From NCBI GenBank assembly GCA_023390115.1, contig JAEWDM010000035.1, positions 1-64,000 on the forward strand: a DNA stretch of 64,000 nt, given 5' to 3'. Shown piece by piece: positions 1-11,900 of the stretch. Within the stretch, counting starts at the first letter, position 1, and every line of letters begins with the position of its first letter. The notes beneath the pieces are model-generated. The model worked only from the letters and a program-made list of their open reading frames with translations, was not told where the DNA came from and ran no database searches. Position numbers and translations under genes: made by a program. This DNA comes from Bacillota bacterium. GTDB taxonomy: Bacteria > Bacillota > Clostridia > Acetivibrionales > DSM-27016.

Positions 1-188
1 TGAATTCAAGGCGTTTTCGCCTGCCGTGTTAACGGCGCTTAAACAATATAACATCATTTCCCGCACAAAACAACACAATAATACTTCATTTATCCGCCAA
101 TATGTCAATTTATATATTATTTTCTCCTTTTAGCTCCTGTATACGCAGCTTATTAATTAAGTTTCAAAAACAGGTCATATTATTGGTA

Positions 189-3100
189 CTACGCTTTTTC
201 TATCCTTACCCTGCTTCCGCTTCCCTCCATATTGGGCGGATCTATAATTAATCTCCTTGTTATCCTGCTTTTTAGCTCAGGTACATGACTTATCAATCCT
301 ATTACCCTGTCTTTATTGCTCAGCCTCTCAAGAGAATCTATGACTGTGTCCAGCAAACTCCCGTCAAGGGTACCAAAGCCCTCATCAAGAAAGAAAAATT
401 CCAGCGGGCTTTTCCCTTTAAGCTGTACCTGCTTTGATAGTGCAAGAGCAAGTGAAAGTGCCGTAAGAAATATCTCTCCCCCTGACAAGGAGGATACAGG
501 CCTATACGCTCCTCCATTAAAATTATCTCTTATTACAAAGCCGCTTTCGCTGTCAAGCTCTATAGCATACCTGTATCTTGTGAGAAGCCCAAGTGTCTCC
601 GCCGCTTCCGCTGCTATATATTTTAGTCTCTCTTCTGCTATAAAATCTATAAAGCTGTTGCCCTTAAGCAGCTTTTGAATGTGCTCCAGCAGCTCGTACC
701 TCTTACTGAATTCCTTAAGCTCTTTATCCAGAACCACCCATTTGGTAAAGTTTTCTTTTACTACGTTGTATATATTTTTTGCCCTTTCATATAAAGAAAT
801 ACTTTTTTCCTTTTCCTCAATACACGTACTGTAAAGTGAATTGATCTCTTCCCACTCCTCGCGGCTTATGCTTCTTCCCTTAAGCTTTTCCGTCAATATT
901 GCTTTTTGCGCCCTTACATTTCTTTCTGCCTTTTCGTAATCATCCAGCTCCGTCCTCAATGCTTCCTGTTTTTCCTTTGGAAGCAAAGCCTTTTCTGCCT
1001 CCCCGGCACTTGCAAACCCCTTTTGCTTAAGCATATTTTCAAGCCTTGCGGTCTCTTCTGTCACTGCCTGCAAGTAAATTTCCTTCTGGTTAGCCAGCAT
1101 ATTTTTATGTATCTTTATATCATTGAATTTCTGCTCAATATCCTTAAGCTTTTCGGAAATGCTGCTTTCCTTATTCTCCATATCCTTTATGCTTTCCTCT
1201 GCTTCACGGATCAGCTCATTTATATTCCTGTCTCCCGTAATCAGCCTTACCTTTGTCTCTGTTTCATCCCTCTGGTGCTTGAGCGCGTCACCCTGAATTC
1301 TTATTTCTTCAAGGCCTCTGATAAGCTCTCTTTCTTCTCTGTCCATGTCTTCAAGCTTCTTTGCAAGCTCTTTTTTCTCTTGCTGTATACCTGACTCCAT
1401 TTTTTGAAGCCTTTCAGACCTGCGCTCATTTTCTTCAATGCGCTTAAGCTCAGATGCTATACCGGAAATTTTGCAGGCTTTTATAAAATTCTCAAGCTCC
1501 TTCAGCCTGTCATTGTAGGCCTGTGCCGATTCCTCAAATATTTTTTTCGCCTGCTGCGCATCCTCCTGGTATATGCTTAATTCGGCCTTCTTAGCCTTTT
1601 CCTCAGATCTCTTCTCCGACAACAGCTCACTTATTTTTATGCCCTCACCTTTTAATATCTCCAACCGTTCTTCCCATTCCCCAATTTTTTTAAGCTTATG
1701 CTGATTGATTTCGTTTATTTCCTCCAGACTCTCTCTTATTTGACAGAGGGTCAGATTTTCAAGCTCAGAAGGTAAAGCCTTTACAGCAATCATAAATTCA
1801 CTTTCCTTGCCACACAGCTCGCCTCCTGTCTCAGCGGCCTGTGCCTCCATGCTGCTGAGTGCCTCGGAAAGCCTAATGTACCTTCCTTCCGCCTCCCTGT
1901 GCCGCCTGTCTGCACTAAGCTGCCTCTCCTGTATTTTTTTAAGCCTTGGCTCTGCTTCCCCAATTCCTTCGTCACTTCCATTAATTGCGGGATGAGGGTG
2001 AGTAAGTGATCCGCATACAGGGCATGGCTCATTATCATTCAGCCCTTTTGCCAGCATATACGCCGTATTTATTTCATAGAGCCTTTTGCAGTTCTCCAGC
2101 TCTCTATTAAGCTCGTCCAGCTCCCTTTCCTTTTCCGCCTTCTCCCTTAAAGCCTCCGCACAGTCCTTTTTTTGAGCGGCAATATCTCCGTTTATTTTCT
2201 CAAGCCTGGCTTTAACTGAGCTTATATATTCATGGCTACTTTTGAGCCTTTCATATACATATTTAATTTCGTGATAAGTGCCTATTTCCTTCATTACAGC
2301 ATCCCTGTCACAGGGCTTTTGAGCTTCATGCCCGCATTTTGCTTCCGTCAGCTTTTCAAATGAGGCCTGCAGCCTCTGCCTTTGCTCCTCAAGCACCCTG
2401 TTTTTTTCATAATTTTCCTGAAGCTTTGCAGTCAAGGACTGATACTTCAGCCGTGCAGCCTCAATATTATTCTTAAGAGCCTTCACCTCGTTTTCAAGGC
2501 TTATTCCCGATTGTACACGCGCCTTATAATCTATATCAACCTTCAATGCTTCAATTTCAGTCCTGTATTCATTTGCTTTTTTGTCCATATTCTCCATTTG
2601 CAGCCGTACAGCTTCCATTGTCTTACTCTTTACGGATATACTGCTTTTTATTACCGTGTACCTATCTCTTAAGGCCTTTAGCTGCTCTTCTGTCTCGGCT
2701 ATTCCCTTCAGTTCCTCCATGGCATAGCCCAGCTTTGCTTTGCGCTCTATAAGCACGGGCTTTTCAAGCCGGGCTTTTTTTATGCTCTCTTCATAAATTC
2801 TTTGCGTCTCGCCTTGCTCCTTTTCCAAAGCGTTAAAGCTTTTAACGGCATCCTCAAGCCTTCGGCACGTTTCTTCAAAAATTCCGCAGGTGCTTCTATA
2901 TTTTTTTATAGTGTACTCAAGGCCATCAGCATTTATTGAGGCTTCATATATCTGTCTTTTTAAAGCTGCTTCCTCTTTATGAATGAGAAGCTGTTCCTCT
3001 CTTTTTATGTATTGGTTAAGCTCTTCTGAAATAAGCCATAATTCCTTTGCCTCATTAAGCTTAAGCTCTGTCAGCTTCAATTTATTATCCGCCCTTTCCC

Positions 3101-3797
3101 TGTCCAGCCTTGCGGCTTCCAGACGGCCTTCAGCCTCAATCAATGTCTTATCCGAGGCATCGCCCAGAGCTGATATCGCTCCCTGAACACCGGACAACCC
3201 GTACCTGACCTCCGACATTTTTCTTGAAACTTTTTCAGTCAGCTGCCTTCCATACTCTTCAAGATAGAAGATTCTCTCGAGCATTTCTCTTTTTTTTGCC
3301 TTCTCCAGCATCAAAAACTCCTGAAACTTGTTTTGGGGCAGAACTGCGGAACGCGTAAAATCCTCCGGCCTTAAGCCTATGAGCTCCTCTATTTTTCCAT
3401 TGACCTCGCCCTGCTTATCTGCTATGGGAATCTCTCCCGACGGTGTAATTTCAATAAACCTTACAATTTTAGCCTCGCAAGAGTTCTGTGTCCCCCTTTT
3501 CCTTTTATAAATCCTCTCAATTTTGTATGTCCTTCGAACATTGTTTTTAAGCAGGTTAAATATAAACGACACCCTGAGAGCGGAGCAGTCTGTGTTAATA
3601 ATGCCATGAGTTCCTCTTGCCGCCCTGTTTACCTCTCCGAACAGTGCAAGGGTTATGGCGTCCAGCACGGTGGATTTTCCGCTTCCGGTCGGTCCGAAAA
3701 TACCGAACAGGCCCGTCTCGCTTAAGCAGTCAAAATCAATTTTCTGAGTCTCTCTGAAGCTCTGCAGCCCCTCTATCTCAAGATATTTTGGTCTCAA
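189..3797 (-). CDS. sbcC: SbcC, ATPase subunit of the SbcCD nuclease
   Basis: This is the large SMC/Rad50-like subunit of SbcCD, which with SbcD trims hairpins and blocked DNA ends in the cytoplasm. About 1202 residues, the normal family size. Visible parts are an N-terminal Walker A (GPTGSGKST, about residues 35-43), two long charged coiled-coil arms, a zinc-hook CPVC near residue 590, the ABC signature LSGGE near 1104 and Walker B FFLDEGFG near 1135. I place the start at the TTG at 3797 because GGAGGTG lies six bases upstream and the protein then opens directly on the conserved strand (RPKYLEIEGLQSF). An upstream in-frame ATG at 3836 is less likely. The start overlaps the 3' end of sbcD by 20 bases, which suggests translational coupling. 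Last gene of a four-gene operon. Confidence 0.95.
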   Translation of the reverse strand: MRPKYLEIEGLQSFRETQKIDFDCLSETGLFGIFGPTGSGKSTVLDAITLALFGEVNRAARGTHGIINTDCSALRVSFIFNLLKNNVRRTYKIERIYKRKRGTQNSCEAKIVRFIEITPSGEIPIADKQGEVNGKIEELIGLRPEDFTRSAVLPQNKFQEFLMLEKAKKREMLERIFYLEEYGRQLTEKVSRKMSEVRYGLSGVQGAISALGDASDKTLIEAEGRLEAARLDRERADNKLKLTELKLNEAKELWLISEELNQYIKREEQLLIHKEEAALKRQIYEASINADGLEYTIKKYRSTCGIFEETCRRLEDAVKSFNALEKEQGETQRIYEESIKKARLEKPVLIERKAKLGYAMEELKGIAETEEQLKALRDRYTVIKSSISVKSKTMEAVRLQMENMDKKANEYRTEIEALKVDIDYKARVQSGISLENEVKALKNNIEAARLKYQSLTAKLQENYEKNRVLEEQRQRLQASFEKLTEAKCGHEAQKPCDRDAVMKEIGTYHEIKYVYERLKSSHEYISSVKARLEKINGDIAAQKKDCAEALREKAEKERELDELNRELENCKRLYEINTAYMLAKGLNDNEPCPVCGSLTHPHPAINGSDEGIGEAEPRLKKIQERQLSADRRHREAEGRYIRLSEALSSMEAQAAETGGELCGKESEFMIAVKALPSELENLTLCQIRESLEEINEINQHKLKKIGEWEERLEILKGEGIKISELLSEKRSEEKAKKAELSIYQEDAQQAKKIFEESAQAYNDRLKELENFIKACKISGIASELKRIEENERRSERLQKMESGIQQEKKELAKKLEDMDREERELIRGLEEIRIQGDALKHQRDETETKVRLITGDRNINELIREAEESIKDMENKESSISEKLKDIEQKFNDIKIHKNMLANQKEIYLQAVTEETARLENMLKQKGFASAGEAEKALLPKEKQEALRTELDDYEKAERNVRAQKAILTEKLKGRSISREEWEEINSLYSTCIEEKEKSISLYERAKNIYNVVKENFTKWVVLDKELKEFSKRYELLEHIQKLLKGNSFIDFIAEERLKYIAAEAAETLGLLTRYRYAIELDSESGFVIRDNFNGGAYRPVSSLSGGEIFLTALSLALALSKQVQLKGKSPLEFFFLDEGFGTLDGSLLDTVIDSLERLSNKDRVIGLISHVPELKSRITRRLIIDPPNMEGSGSRVRIEKA

Positions 3798-5040
3798 GCT
3801 TCTCACCTCCCACGCTCTCATCGTCCTGATCGTCATTTATAACATCAAGGAAGGCTGCCGCAAGCTCTTCCGATATTTCCATTCCGGTTTTAAACCTGCA
3901 ATAATCCGCAAAGAGCTCATCTATCTTTTTACCCTCTCTGTTTTCAAAGCTCTGTGCCTCCAATTCCCGAGTTTTTATTACCGGCCTGATATTTATAATG
4001 CCGGGATTCAGCTCTCTTAGCTTCTTTTGCTCCTCCGTGGCCAGCACCCTGTCGGTGTATATGTCAAGATCAATCCATGCGTTGGCATCCCTGCCTTCCT
4101 CACACCATGCCAGAGCCTGTTCTATTCCATTCCTCGCCTCCCATTTTTTTAATGGCTTGCCGCAGGAAAGAAGCACCTCCTTTATGTCAGCCTGACTCCC
4201 GGGTACGGCGTCCACAACATAGACAACCTTGCTGTAGCCCGCCTCCGAAAAGCTGTAGGCAAGAGGTGAGCCCGAATAGAACGCGGGACAGGACGCATCC
4301 TTTATTCTCTGCGGTCTGTGCAGGTGCCCCATTGCGGCAAAGTGGGCCTCCTTAGGAAGCACCGCAGGATCTACCGTAAGTGCTCCTCCTATCTGAAGGG
4401 TTCTTTCAGATTCCGACTCTTTTCCTCCTCTTAAAAACATATGCCCCATAACCAGATTTACGGTATCCTCCCTGAAATTTTCACTCAGCAGGGAAATCAG
4501 CTCTCCTATCCTGTCGGAGTATGCCTTTTGAAGCCTGGATTCATCGGCCTCGTCCGACAGCACCTGATCCAGCCTTGACTCAGAAGGGTAGGCAAGGGCA
4601 ATAATAACGGCATTTTCATTGCAGCCGTCTATGGAAACCTGCAGCCATCCGGAGCCTGATCGAACTATCCTTATGCCTCCACCCTCCCATTTATATATCC
4701 CCGCGTCGCTTGCGGGATATCCCAGCAGTATAATTCCGTTCTTATATGCCATAGGAGCCGCGGCGCACAGTCTTTCAGGGCTGTCATGATTCCCCGCTAT
4801 GACGACCACAGCCCTCCTGCCCCCCGCACTTAGCCTGTCCACAGTGCTGTAGAAAAGCTCCTCCGCAGCCGCGGAAGGATTGTATGTATCGTAAATATCC
4901 CCCGCCACAAGCACAAGGTCTATGCTTTCCCTTTCCGCAATGTCACAGAGGCAGTCTGCAAACTCTCTCTGCTCCTGTATGCGGCTGATGTTATCCAGCA
5001 TCTTTCCCAAATGCCAGTCGGATGTATGAAGTATGCGCAT
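3778..5040 (-). CDS. sbcD: SbcD, nuclease subunit of SbcCD
   Basis: Mre11-like metallophosphoesterase that supplies the Mn-dependent nuclease activity of SbcCD. The 420-residue protein shows the phosphoesterase motifs in order: DWHLGK (about residues 8-13), AGDIYD, GNHDS, a GHMF histidine and GHLH. An SbcD-type C-terminal domain follows. The ATG is preceded by GGGAGGTG at good spacing. It lies 31 bases after addA and overlaps sbcC, so the four repair genes are probably one transcript. The family and pairing are clear. Confidence 0.95.
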   Translation of the reverse strand: MRILHTSDWHLGKMLDNISRIQEQREFADCLCDIAERESIDLVLVAGDIYDTYNPSAAAEELFYSTVDRLSAGGRRAVVVIAGNHDSPERLCAAAPMAYKNGIILLGYPASDAGIYKWEGGGIRIVRSGSGWLQVSIDGCNENAVIIALAYPSESRLDQVLSDEADESRLQKAYSDRIGELISLLSENFREDTVNLVMGHMFLRGGKESESERTLQIGGALTVDPAVLPKEAHFAAMGHLHRPQRIKDASCPAFYSGSPLAYSFSEAGYSKVVYVVDAVPGSQADIKEVLLSCGKPLKKWEARNGIEQALAWCEEGRDANAWIDLDIYTDRVLATEEQKKLRELNPGIINIRPVIKTRELEAQSFENREGKKIDELFADYCRFKTGMEISEELAAAFLDVINDDQDDESVGGEKLETKIS

Positions 5041-5071
5041 GGTACACCTCCCGTCAAATTAATACAAAGCT

Positions 5072-8000
5072 TTAATACTCTATTACCTCTCCTGTGCTGA
5101 ACAGGTAAATATATTTCTCCTTCACCCTCCTCCCCGTCAGCTTTTCCAATGCTGCCGTATAATAACTAATTTGTATTCCGTACCTCTCCTTAATCCGATC
5201 GGTCCCCTCCCCGGACACATAATCGGTTTTATAGTCCAGCAGCACTATTCCTTCCTCCTCCTCAAACCAGCAGTCTATTACTCCCTGGAGAAGTATTGTT
5301 TCATCCCCGCATATTTGCTCCGAAAGCTCTTTATATAGCTCCCTGCAGCTTATCTCTATATTAAACGGCACCTCTCTGTTAATTTGCGCGCTTTTTCTCA
5401 TTCTCATTCCCAGGGAAGAATTCAGGAAGCCGTATATCTTTGTCACATTTACTGTCTTTACCTGCTCCGGCGTAAGTAAATCCCGCTCCTCCATTTGTCT
5501 TATCTGCGCCTTTATATCCTCCGTACCGGATATCCTTGCAAGGTCTATATGCTGCATTACAAAATGAAGTACCGTCCCCTTTTCAGCAGAGGTAAGACCC
5601 TTACGCTCCTCCAAAAACCTGGGCGTCTTTACCAGCGAAGGAGTATTGCTCCACAAGGTCCCGTATTCCTCAGACAGCTCGGTGTTAAAGCGCCTTTTAA
5701 GCTCCGTTACGGACACCTTTGTAGGAAGCCTTGATGCCTGGTTATATGCGTATTCCCATTGTAGTCTCCTCGTTATCTCCTCTGAAAATTCACCTCTGAA
5801 ATCGTCATCCCCCTGCCACTCTGAAAACAATTCCACACCTCTCTGCGGCGGCTCTCCCTTACCGCTTCCGGCAACGGCGTCGGCCTTGCTCCATACCCTG
5901 AGCTGCCATTGTGAGCTATCATCAATAACATAAGCTCTGCCGTCGTGCTCCACACCTGCCAAATCCCTTAAGTATCCGCAGCTCTTATGCCTGATAAGTG
6001 AGGCTCCTATCCAGTCCATATAATTTTTAGCCCTCAGGATATCATAGCAGGGAAGCTTTATATGCGCCTCTTTCAGAGCCGCGCTCCACTTTGAGGCGGA
6101 TTTTTTTATATCTGGCACCGTTCCGGTAATTATGAGCTTCTCTCTTGCCCTTGTGAACGCGACATACAATATCCTCATTTCCTCAGATAGGCTTTCAAGC
6201 CTCATCTTGTATTTCAAGGCCTGCTTTGCCATTGTAGGATAGGATATCCTCCGGAGGCAGTCTATAAGGTCAGGTCCAAAGCCCAGATCCTGATGCAGCA
6301 GAAGCTTTCTGTTTAAATCCATCATATTGAAGCCCTTTCCGCAGCCCGCCGCAATTACTACGGGAAATTCCAGGCCCTTGCTTTTATGTATGCTCATAAT
6401 TCTCACCACATTATCATTCTCACTCAGTGTTTTGGCGCTCCCCATGTCTCCGCTGCTGCTCTTGAGCTTGTTTATAAAGCTTATGAAATTAAAAAGACCC
6501 TTATAGCTGGTTTCTTCATATTGCCTGGCTCTCTCAAACAATACCCTTAAGTTTGCCTGGCGCTGGGCTCCTCCCGGCATGGCACCCGCAAAGCTGTAAT
6601 ACCCCGTATCGGTATAAAGATACCATATAAGCTCATCAGTGGGCATATACTGGGATCTGTCCCTCCACCTGCCGAGATTTTCTATAAAGCTTAAGGCCTT
6701 TTCGGCCGTTTTTCCCGTTTGATCCTCAGACAGCTTTTTCATTGCGGCATACAGCGGCATTTCCCTGTCAGCCAGGCGTATGTCTATAAGCTCCCCGGAG
6801 TCAAACCCCGCTATGGGAGAACGCAGAACCGAAAGCAGGGGTATATCCTGCAAGGGATTGTCTATTATCTGCAGGAGCGAGATCACCACCTGCACCTCCA
6901 CAGTTTTGAAATATCCCGTACCCGAATCTGTATAGGCAGGTATTCCCTGCTCTGCCAGCTCCTCTGCAAATATATCCGCCCAATTTCTGGTCGCGCGAAG
7001 CAGTATAACAATGTCCCTGTATTCCAGCCTTCTGTATCCGCCCGTCTTCCTGTCCAAAACCTTGAATACTCTCTCTCCCTGGCCGGAGCTCATCAATTCT
7101 TTAATCCTTGCCGCTATAATTCTTGCCTCACACTGTATATTATCGGGCTGTTCCTCATCAGGCCCGTTTTGATTTATTCCCGTTTCCTCCTCCGGAATTT
7201 CATCTCCCAAAATCCCGGTATCCTGCCTGTCCTCCCAGCCTCCTCCGGTATCTATAATATGCAGCTCCGCTTCTCCGCCCGTTATTGCAAGCTTATCATC
7301 ATTTTGAGGAAAGCTTGCCCCCGGATTTAAAGCCTCAGCATCATTATAATCCAGCTCGCCTATGTCCTTGGACATTATCTGCTTAAATATATAATTTACC
7401 CCGTCAATTACCTCTCTCCTGCTCCTGAAGTTTTTATACAGCGTTATTTTTCTCTTTCCGGCCTCCCCGGAAGCAGAATAGGATCTGTACTTCTCAAGAA
7501 ACAGCTCGGGCTTTGCCTGCCTGAACCTGTATATGCTCTGCTTTACATCCCCTACCATAAATACGTTCGGGGCTTCACTGCCTGGTTTGGAAACCATTCC
7601 TATTATTAGCTCCTGGACCATGTTGCTGTCCTGGTACTCATCCACCAGTATTTCCTCAAAGCGTTCCCTGTAGGCCTCAGCAATGCCTGACGGCTTTATC
7701 CGAAATCCCATAAAGCCGCTTTGCCCATTCTCCGGATCGTCCGGTTCAAGCGGCTGAGTCAGTATTTCAAGGCAGAAATGCTCCAGATCGTTAAAATCAA
7801 GGAGAGCCTTCTCCCTCTTTTTTTCATAATACCTGCGTCCAAATTGGACCACAAGCGAGGAAAGCTTTTTAAGCAGAGGATACATATGGTTTAAATCCTT
7901 GATTATATCCTGTGAGCTTTCTGCAAATATGTCTCCGGCAATCTTCTTAAACCTCTTTTTAACCTCATCCCTCATCTGCCTTACCTTCTCCTGCATGGCA

Positions 8001-8926
8001 GCATCCGCATCCCTTCCGCACCTCGGCAGCCTTCCAAACTCAACCGCTGCAAAGGCCTTCTGCAGTCCGTCCCACGACACAGAGCCACTCCCGCTTACCG
8101 GTACAGCCAATTTTTTAATCAAGGAGTCAAGCTGTGATGACTCTTCCGCAAAATTTTTAAGGTAAGGAGCCAATCCCTCTGAAGCCCTTATTATATCCAA
8201 AGCCTCCCGCAGGCTGGCATAAAGACCTTTTAGCTCTATTTTGGCACTTTTAATCAGAATATCCGCCCACACCGTTGCTCTAAAATCACAGTCCCCGCTT
8301 GTGATTATATTAAATGCCTCAACATTTTCTTCAAGCCATATTTGGGGCCAGGGACAGCTTCCTGTGAATTCATGCAGCATCATAACCATGTTCTGAAGCT
8401 GCAAGTCATCCCTTCCTCCTCCATAGCACTCAACAAGCTCAAGAAACTCCTCATCCGGGGCTTCGGAGGAATACATATCCTCAAAAAGCTCCTCCATCAC
8501 CTCCAGCTTCATAAGCGCCGCTTCCGTCTCATCCGATATTCTGAAATCGGGGTCTAGCTGTATATACTGAAAATTGTTTTTTATTACCTCCATGCAAAAG
8601 GAGTGTATGGTAGTAATGCTGGCTCTGCTTAAGAGAGCAAGCTGCCTTTGAAGCTGCCTTTGCTGCCCGTCACCGCCGTCTCCCCTCTCTATGGAGCCTG
8701 AAATGGCGCCCGATATCCGTTCCCTCATTTCGGTTGCCGCGGCATTTGTAAAGGTAACAATCAATAGCCTGTCTATGTCTATGGGCTTTACGGGATCGGT
8801 AATTTTCCTTATTATCCTCTCCACAAGGACTGCCGTTTTACCGGCTCCCGCGGCTGCCGCCACAAGAAGGCTGCAACCCTTTTGGGTTATAGCGGCAAGC
8901 TGCTCCGCTGTCCACCTGTTATCCAT
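5072..8926 (-). CDS. addA: AddA, helicase-nuclease subunit of AddAB
   Basis: RecB-like UvrD/SF1A helicase with a C-terminal RecB-family nuclease. With AddB it processes double-strand breaks for RecA loading. About 1284 residues, typical. Visible are Walker A (AAGAGKT, about residues 25-31), the helicase DEYQDS motif in the middle third, and the nuclease core GVIDCWF followed by LLDYKTD near the C terminus, where Asp and Lys are the metal and catalytic residues. The start is taken at the ATG at 8926, giving MDNRW, because upstream in-frame codons lie inside addB. That ATG overlaps the addB stop region by eight bases. A linker near residues 530-560 is rich in Glu, Asp and Pro and looks like a family-variable insertion. 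Confidence 0.95.
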   Translation of the reverse strand: MDNRWTAEQLAAITQKGCSLLVAAAAGAGKTAVLVERIIRKITDPVKPIDIDRLLIVTFTNAAATEMRERISGAISGSIERGDGGDGQQRQLQRQLALLSRASITTIHSFCMEVIKNNFQYIQLDPDFRISDETEAALMKLEVMEELFEDMYSSEAPDEEFLELVECYGGGRDDLQLQNMVMMLHEFTGSCPWPQIWLEENVEAFNIITSGDCDFRATVWADILIKSAKIELKGLYASLREALDIIRASEGLAPYLKNFAEESSQLDSLIKKLAVPVSGSGSVSWDGLQKAFAAVEFGRLPRCGRDADAAMQEKVRQMRDEVKKRFKKIAGDIFAESSQDIIKDLNHMYPLLKKLSSLVVQFGRRYYEKKREKALLDFNDLEHFCLEILTQPLEPDDPENGQSGFMGFRIKPSGIAEAYRERFEEILVDEYQDSNMVQELIIGMVSKPGSEAPNVFMVGDVKQSIYRFRQAKPELFLEKYRSYSASGEAGKRKITLYKNFRSRREVIDGVNYIFKQIMSKDIGELDYNDAEALNPGASFPQNDDKLAITGGEAELHIIDTGGGWEDRQDTGILGDEIPEEETGINQNGPDEEQPDNIQCEARIIAARIKELMSSGQGERVFKVLDRKTGGYRRLEYRDIVILLRATRNWADIFAEELAEQGIPAYTDSGTGYFKTVEVQVVISLLQIIDNPLQDIPLLSVLRSPIAGFDSGELIDIRLADREMPLYAAMKKLSEDQTGKTAEKALSFIENLGRWRDRSQYMPTDELIWYLYTDTGYYSFAGAMPGGAQRQANLRVLFERARQYEETSYKGLFNFISFINKLKSSSGDMGSAKTLSENDNVVRIMSIHKSKGLEFPVVIAAGCGKGFNMMDLNRKLLLHQDLGFGPDLIDCLRRISYPTMAKQALKYKMRLESLSEEMRILYVAFTRAREKLIITGTVPDIKKSASKWSAALKEAHIKLPCYDILRAKNYMDWIGASLIRHKSCGYLRDLAGVEHDGRAYVIDDSSQWQLRVWSKADAVAGSGKGEPPQRGVELFSEWQGDDDFRGEFSEEITRRLQWEYAYNQASRLPTKVSVTELKRRFNTELSEEYGTLWSNTPSLVKTPRFLEERKGLTSAEKGTVLHFVMQHIDLARISGTEDIKAQIRQMEERDLLTPEQVKTVNVTKIYGFLNSSLGMRMRKSAQINREVPFNIEISCRELYKELSEQICGDETILLQGVIDCWFEEEEGIVLLDYKTDYVSGEGTDRIKERYGIQISYYTAALEKLTGRRVKEKYIYLFSTGEVIEY

Positions 8927-11900
8927 TGCCATCACCCGCTTCCGTATTTGCACCATTCTCACCAAGCAGGCTCCATACCTCATCATCATTTATATCCCGC
9001 AGCATTCTGTAATTGTTATCCTTAAGGCCGGGATCAAACTGGCATACCGGTCCATATCCGCAATACGCGCAGGACGTCACCCTTCTTTTTCTATATGGCT
9101 TAATGGACACCTCTCCGCTTAGCATCTCCTCTCCTATCTTTGCCAGAAGCCTTTTAATAAAGCCCCTGAGAATTTCAAATTGCTCTCCCGTAGCAGCCGA
9201 TGATCTTCCTAAAGCATCACCCTTATTTAATCTTGCAGGTATTATAAGAGAATCTCCGTCTATCTGCCTGTCCATTTCCTTTACAAGCCTCACATCTGCC
9301 AGCAAAAGCCCCTTCATCTTAAGCTGTCTCATAATGGCCGCCTCTATCTCCCCTTCACTTAAGCCCTTTCCATTTGCCACAACGGGGTCGTCTATCTTAA
9401 AATACAGCATCCCTCCGGGCAGCACCGGCCCGGACGATGATTTAAAGCCCGTTTCCCATACCGCGTCCATGTACGCAAGAAGCTGTATCTGCAGTCCGTA
9501 ATATATATCCGAAAGCTTAAATGCCTTGCTTCCCGACTTATAATCTATTATTCTGAAATATGTGCCCTCCTCCGACTCCATAGCGTCTATGCGGTCTATC
9601 CTTCCCGTAAGCATTATTGCCTCACCCGAGGGCAGCTCAATTTTAATAGCCGGGAAATCCTTTCCGTCGCCAAACTCCATTTCATATCCAACAGGCTCAA
9701 AGCCGCTTCTTTTAAAATGCTCCGCTATGAGCCATATCGCCCTTACAAGCACGCGCTTAAGCCTCGCCGTCAGGTACATATGCCTGCGGGAGCTGCTCAT
9801 TACAGAGCCCGGCATACTCTCTAACAGCTCATCCACAGTTTCGGAAACCATACCCTCGCACGCCTCCCTGCCCAACGCTCTCCAGGCTATTCCTTCCTTA
9901 TCCATACGCTTTGAGAAGCGGTCTAAGACGGAATGCATAAAGCTCCCTATATCCGGCGCACCCATTTTAAATATTTTTCTTTCCTTTGCCCGAAGCCCAT
10001 ACTGCAAATAGTATGCAAAGGGGCATGAAGCAAAGCTCTCCATTCTGGATACGCTTGAGTACACAGGGCTTCCGTATAATTCCCTCACCTTATCCCCGCT
10101 TATGGGACGCTCCTGATTTGTATACAAAAGCCCCTCCATAGCCCTGCCGATCCTGTCCCTCCAATTTTCATGAGCAGCATACCACCTGTAAACCTCCCTC
10201 CAGACGGCGTCAACCCTCTCACCCTCAAAATGTCTGCGCATAGCTTCTATGAGATGATTGAAGGAAGGCAGCTTCGAAGCCACAAGGTCAATTCCTTCCG
10301 CATCTGAGGCTGTAATATTGCTATACTCGGCAATCGCCGGGAATACCCTCTTCAGCCGCGAAATTATTCCCGAGGGCCGCATCGTCCTTCCTTCGTAGTC
10401 GGCAACAGGGCAGCTCAGCCTTAAATATTTCCCGGCCCTTGTCAATGCCGTGTAAATGGTATACTGCTCCTCAAAGGCCCTGCTTCTGGTATCGGGAGCA
10501 AGCTCCAGCCCTCCCGATCGCAAATCCGCCCTGTCACTGTCGGACAAAATACCCTCCTGCTCCGGTGATGAGGGGAATATGCCGTCATTAACCCCAAGTA
10601 TATACAGCGCCTTTATTTCGTGGCTTTTGGACCTCTCAATGCTTCCCACCAGAACCTGATCAAGCGCCGGAGGTATCAATCCCATTTTATACTCTCCAAA
10701 GCCTATTTCCAGAACCTTATAAAACCTTTCTATTCCCGTGGGCTCATTTCCCATTACCTCTACAATCTGGTCAAACACCTCCATGACCATATTCCATACC
10801 TGGCTGTACTGGCCTGCAAGGTAAAAGTCTCCAGAAGCCTTCAGCATATCCACCTTTTTTTCTATTTGCTCCGGAACACCTATACTGCATAAAAAATCAA
10901 ACATCGCACCGCAGATTTCCCAGGCTTTTTTTCTCCCACCCGTTCTTGCCCTGAAACGGACAAGCGGCTTTACTACCATATCCCTTATCTCATTAACCCT
11001 TTTTATAACGCAGAGCTGGTATTCGGACGGCTCCTGTCCCGGCTGGATTAAGCCCGGTATATATTCCCAGGGCTCGTCTCCGGTCCACTTGCTGCCCTTT
11101 ATCCCGCAAGCCAGCACGTAATTTTCAAGCATGTCCACATCTTCCTTGCTTATGCCTGTAAAACCTGTTTTAAGATACTGAAAAACCGATTGGTAAGACC
11201 AGCTTTTTATAAATATTTCAAACACTGCATTTATGAGCCGGATAAGGGGCTGGCTGCTTATATCCCTCTTTCTGTCTATGAAGCAGGGTATTCCATGATG
11301 GTCAAATATTGCCGCCACCAGCTTTTCATATCCTGAGAGGGTTCCTGTTACAACGGCAATATCCCTGTAACGTAGGCCCTTATCCCTGCACAGCCTTATA
11401 ATGTCCCTTGCGGTGTTTTCCACCTCCGAATAGAGGTTTGCCGATGAAAATATTTTTATATCCTTAGTCCGGCCGTTATAAATTTTACGCGGAAGCGAAA
11501 AAAAATTTCCCTCCAAATGCATAAGCTCCCGACTGTCCCTGAATCTGTAAAACGGTCTTTGCGAAAGCTCTGCCGGGGCTTCTATTTCAACACCGTTTTC
11601 CCTGGCAAGCCTTTCAAGCTTTTTTATCGTATTCTTTACGGGCCAGAACACATCGGTCTCATCTGCCCCATCGCAGGTCGTACAATCCGTGCACAGGCAT
11701 ATATTAACCCTTACGGCCTTTTTTAAAAGCCGGGCTATAACGCCGTACTCCTGCGGAGTAAAGCCCGAAAATTCGTCTATCCATATCTCTGCATTATTAA
11801 ACCACTCCGAGCCTTCCAGCTTGGAGGCAAGTATGGTAAGGTCATCATCCGAATCCATATATTTTTCATGGAGCACCTTTTCAAACTCCGCATACACCAT

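Noticed and set aside
1..188. A terminator of sbcC at the left edge
   Set aside because: Short GC-rich stems are present at 9-35, but no T-run follows on the minus strand.
6719..7330. A 203-codon open frame on the plus strand inside addA
   Set aside because: It is antisense to the well-supported AddA helicase core, has no ribosome binding site, and its composition follows the shadow of the real gene.
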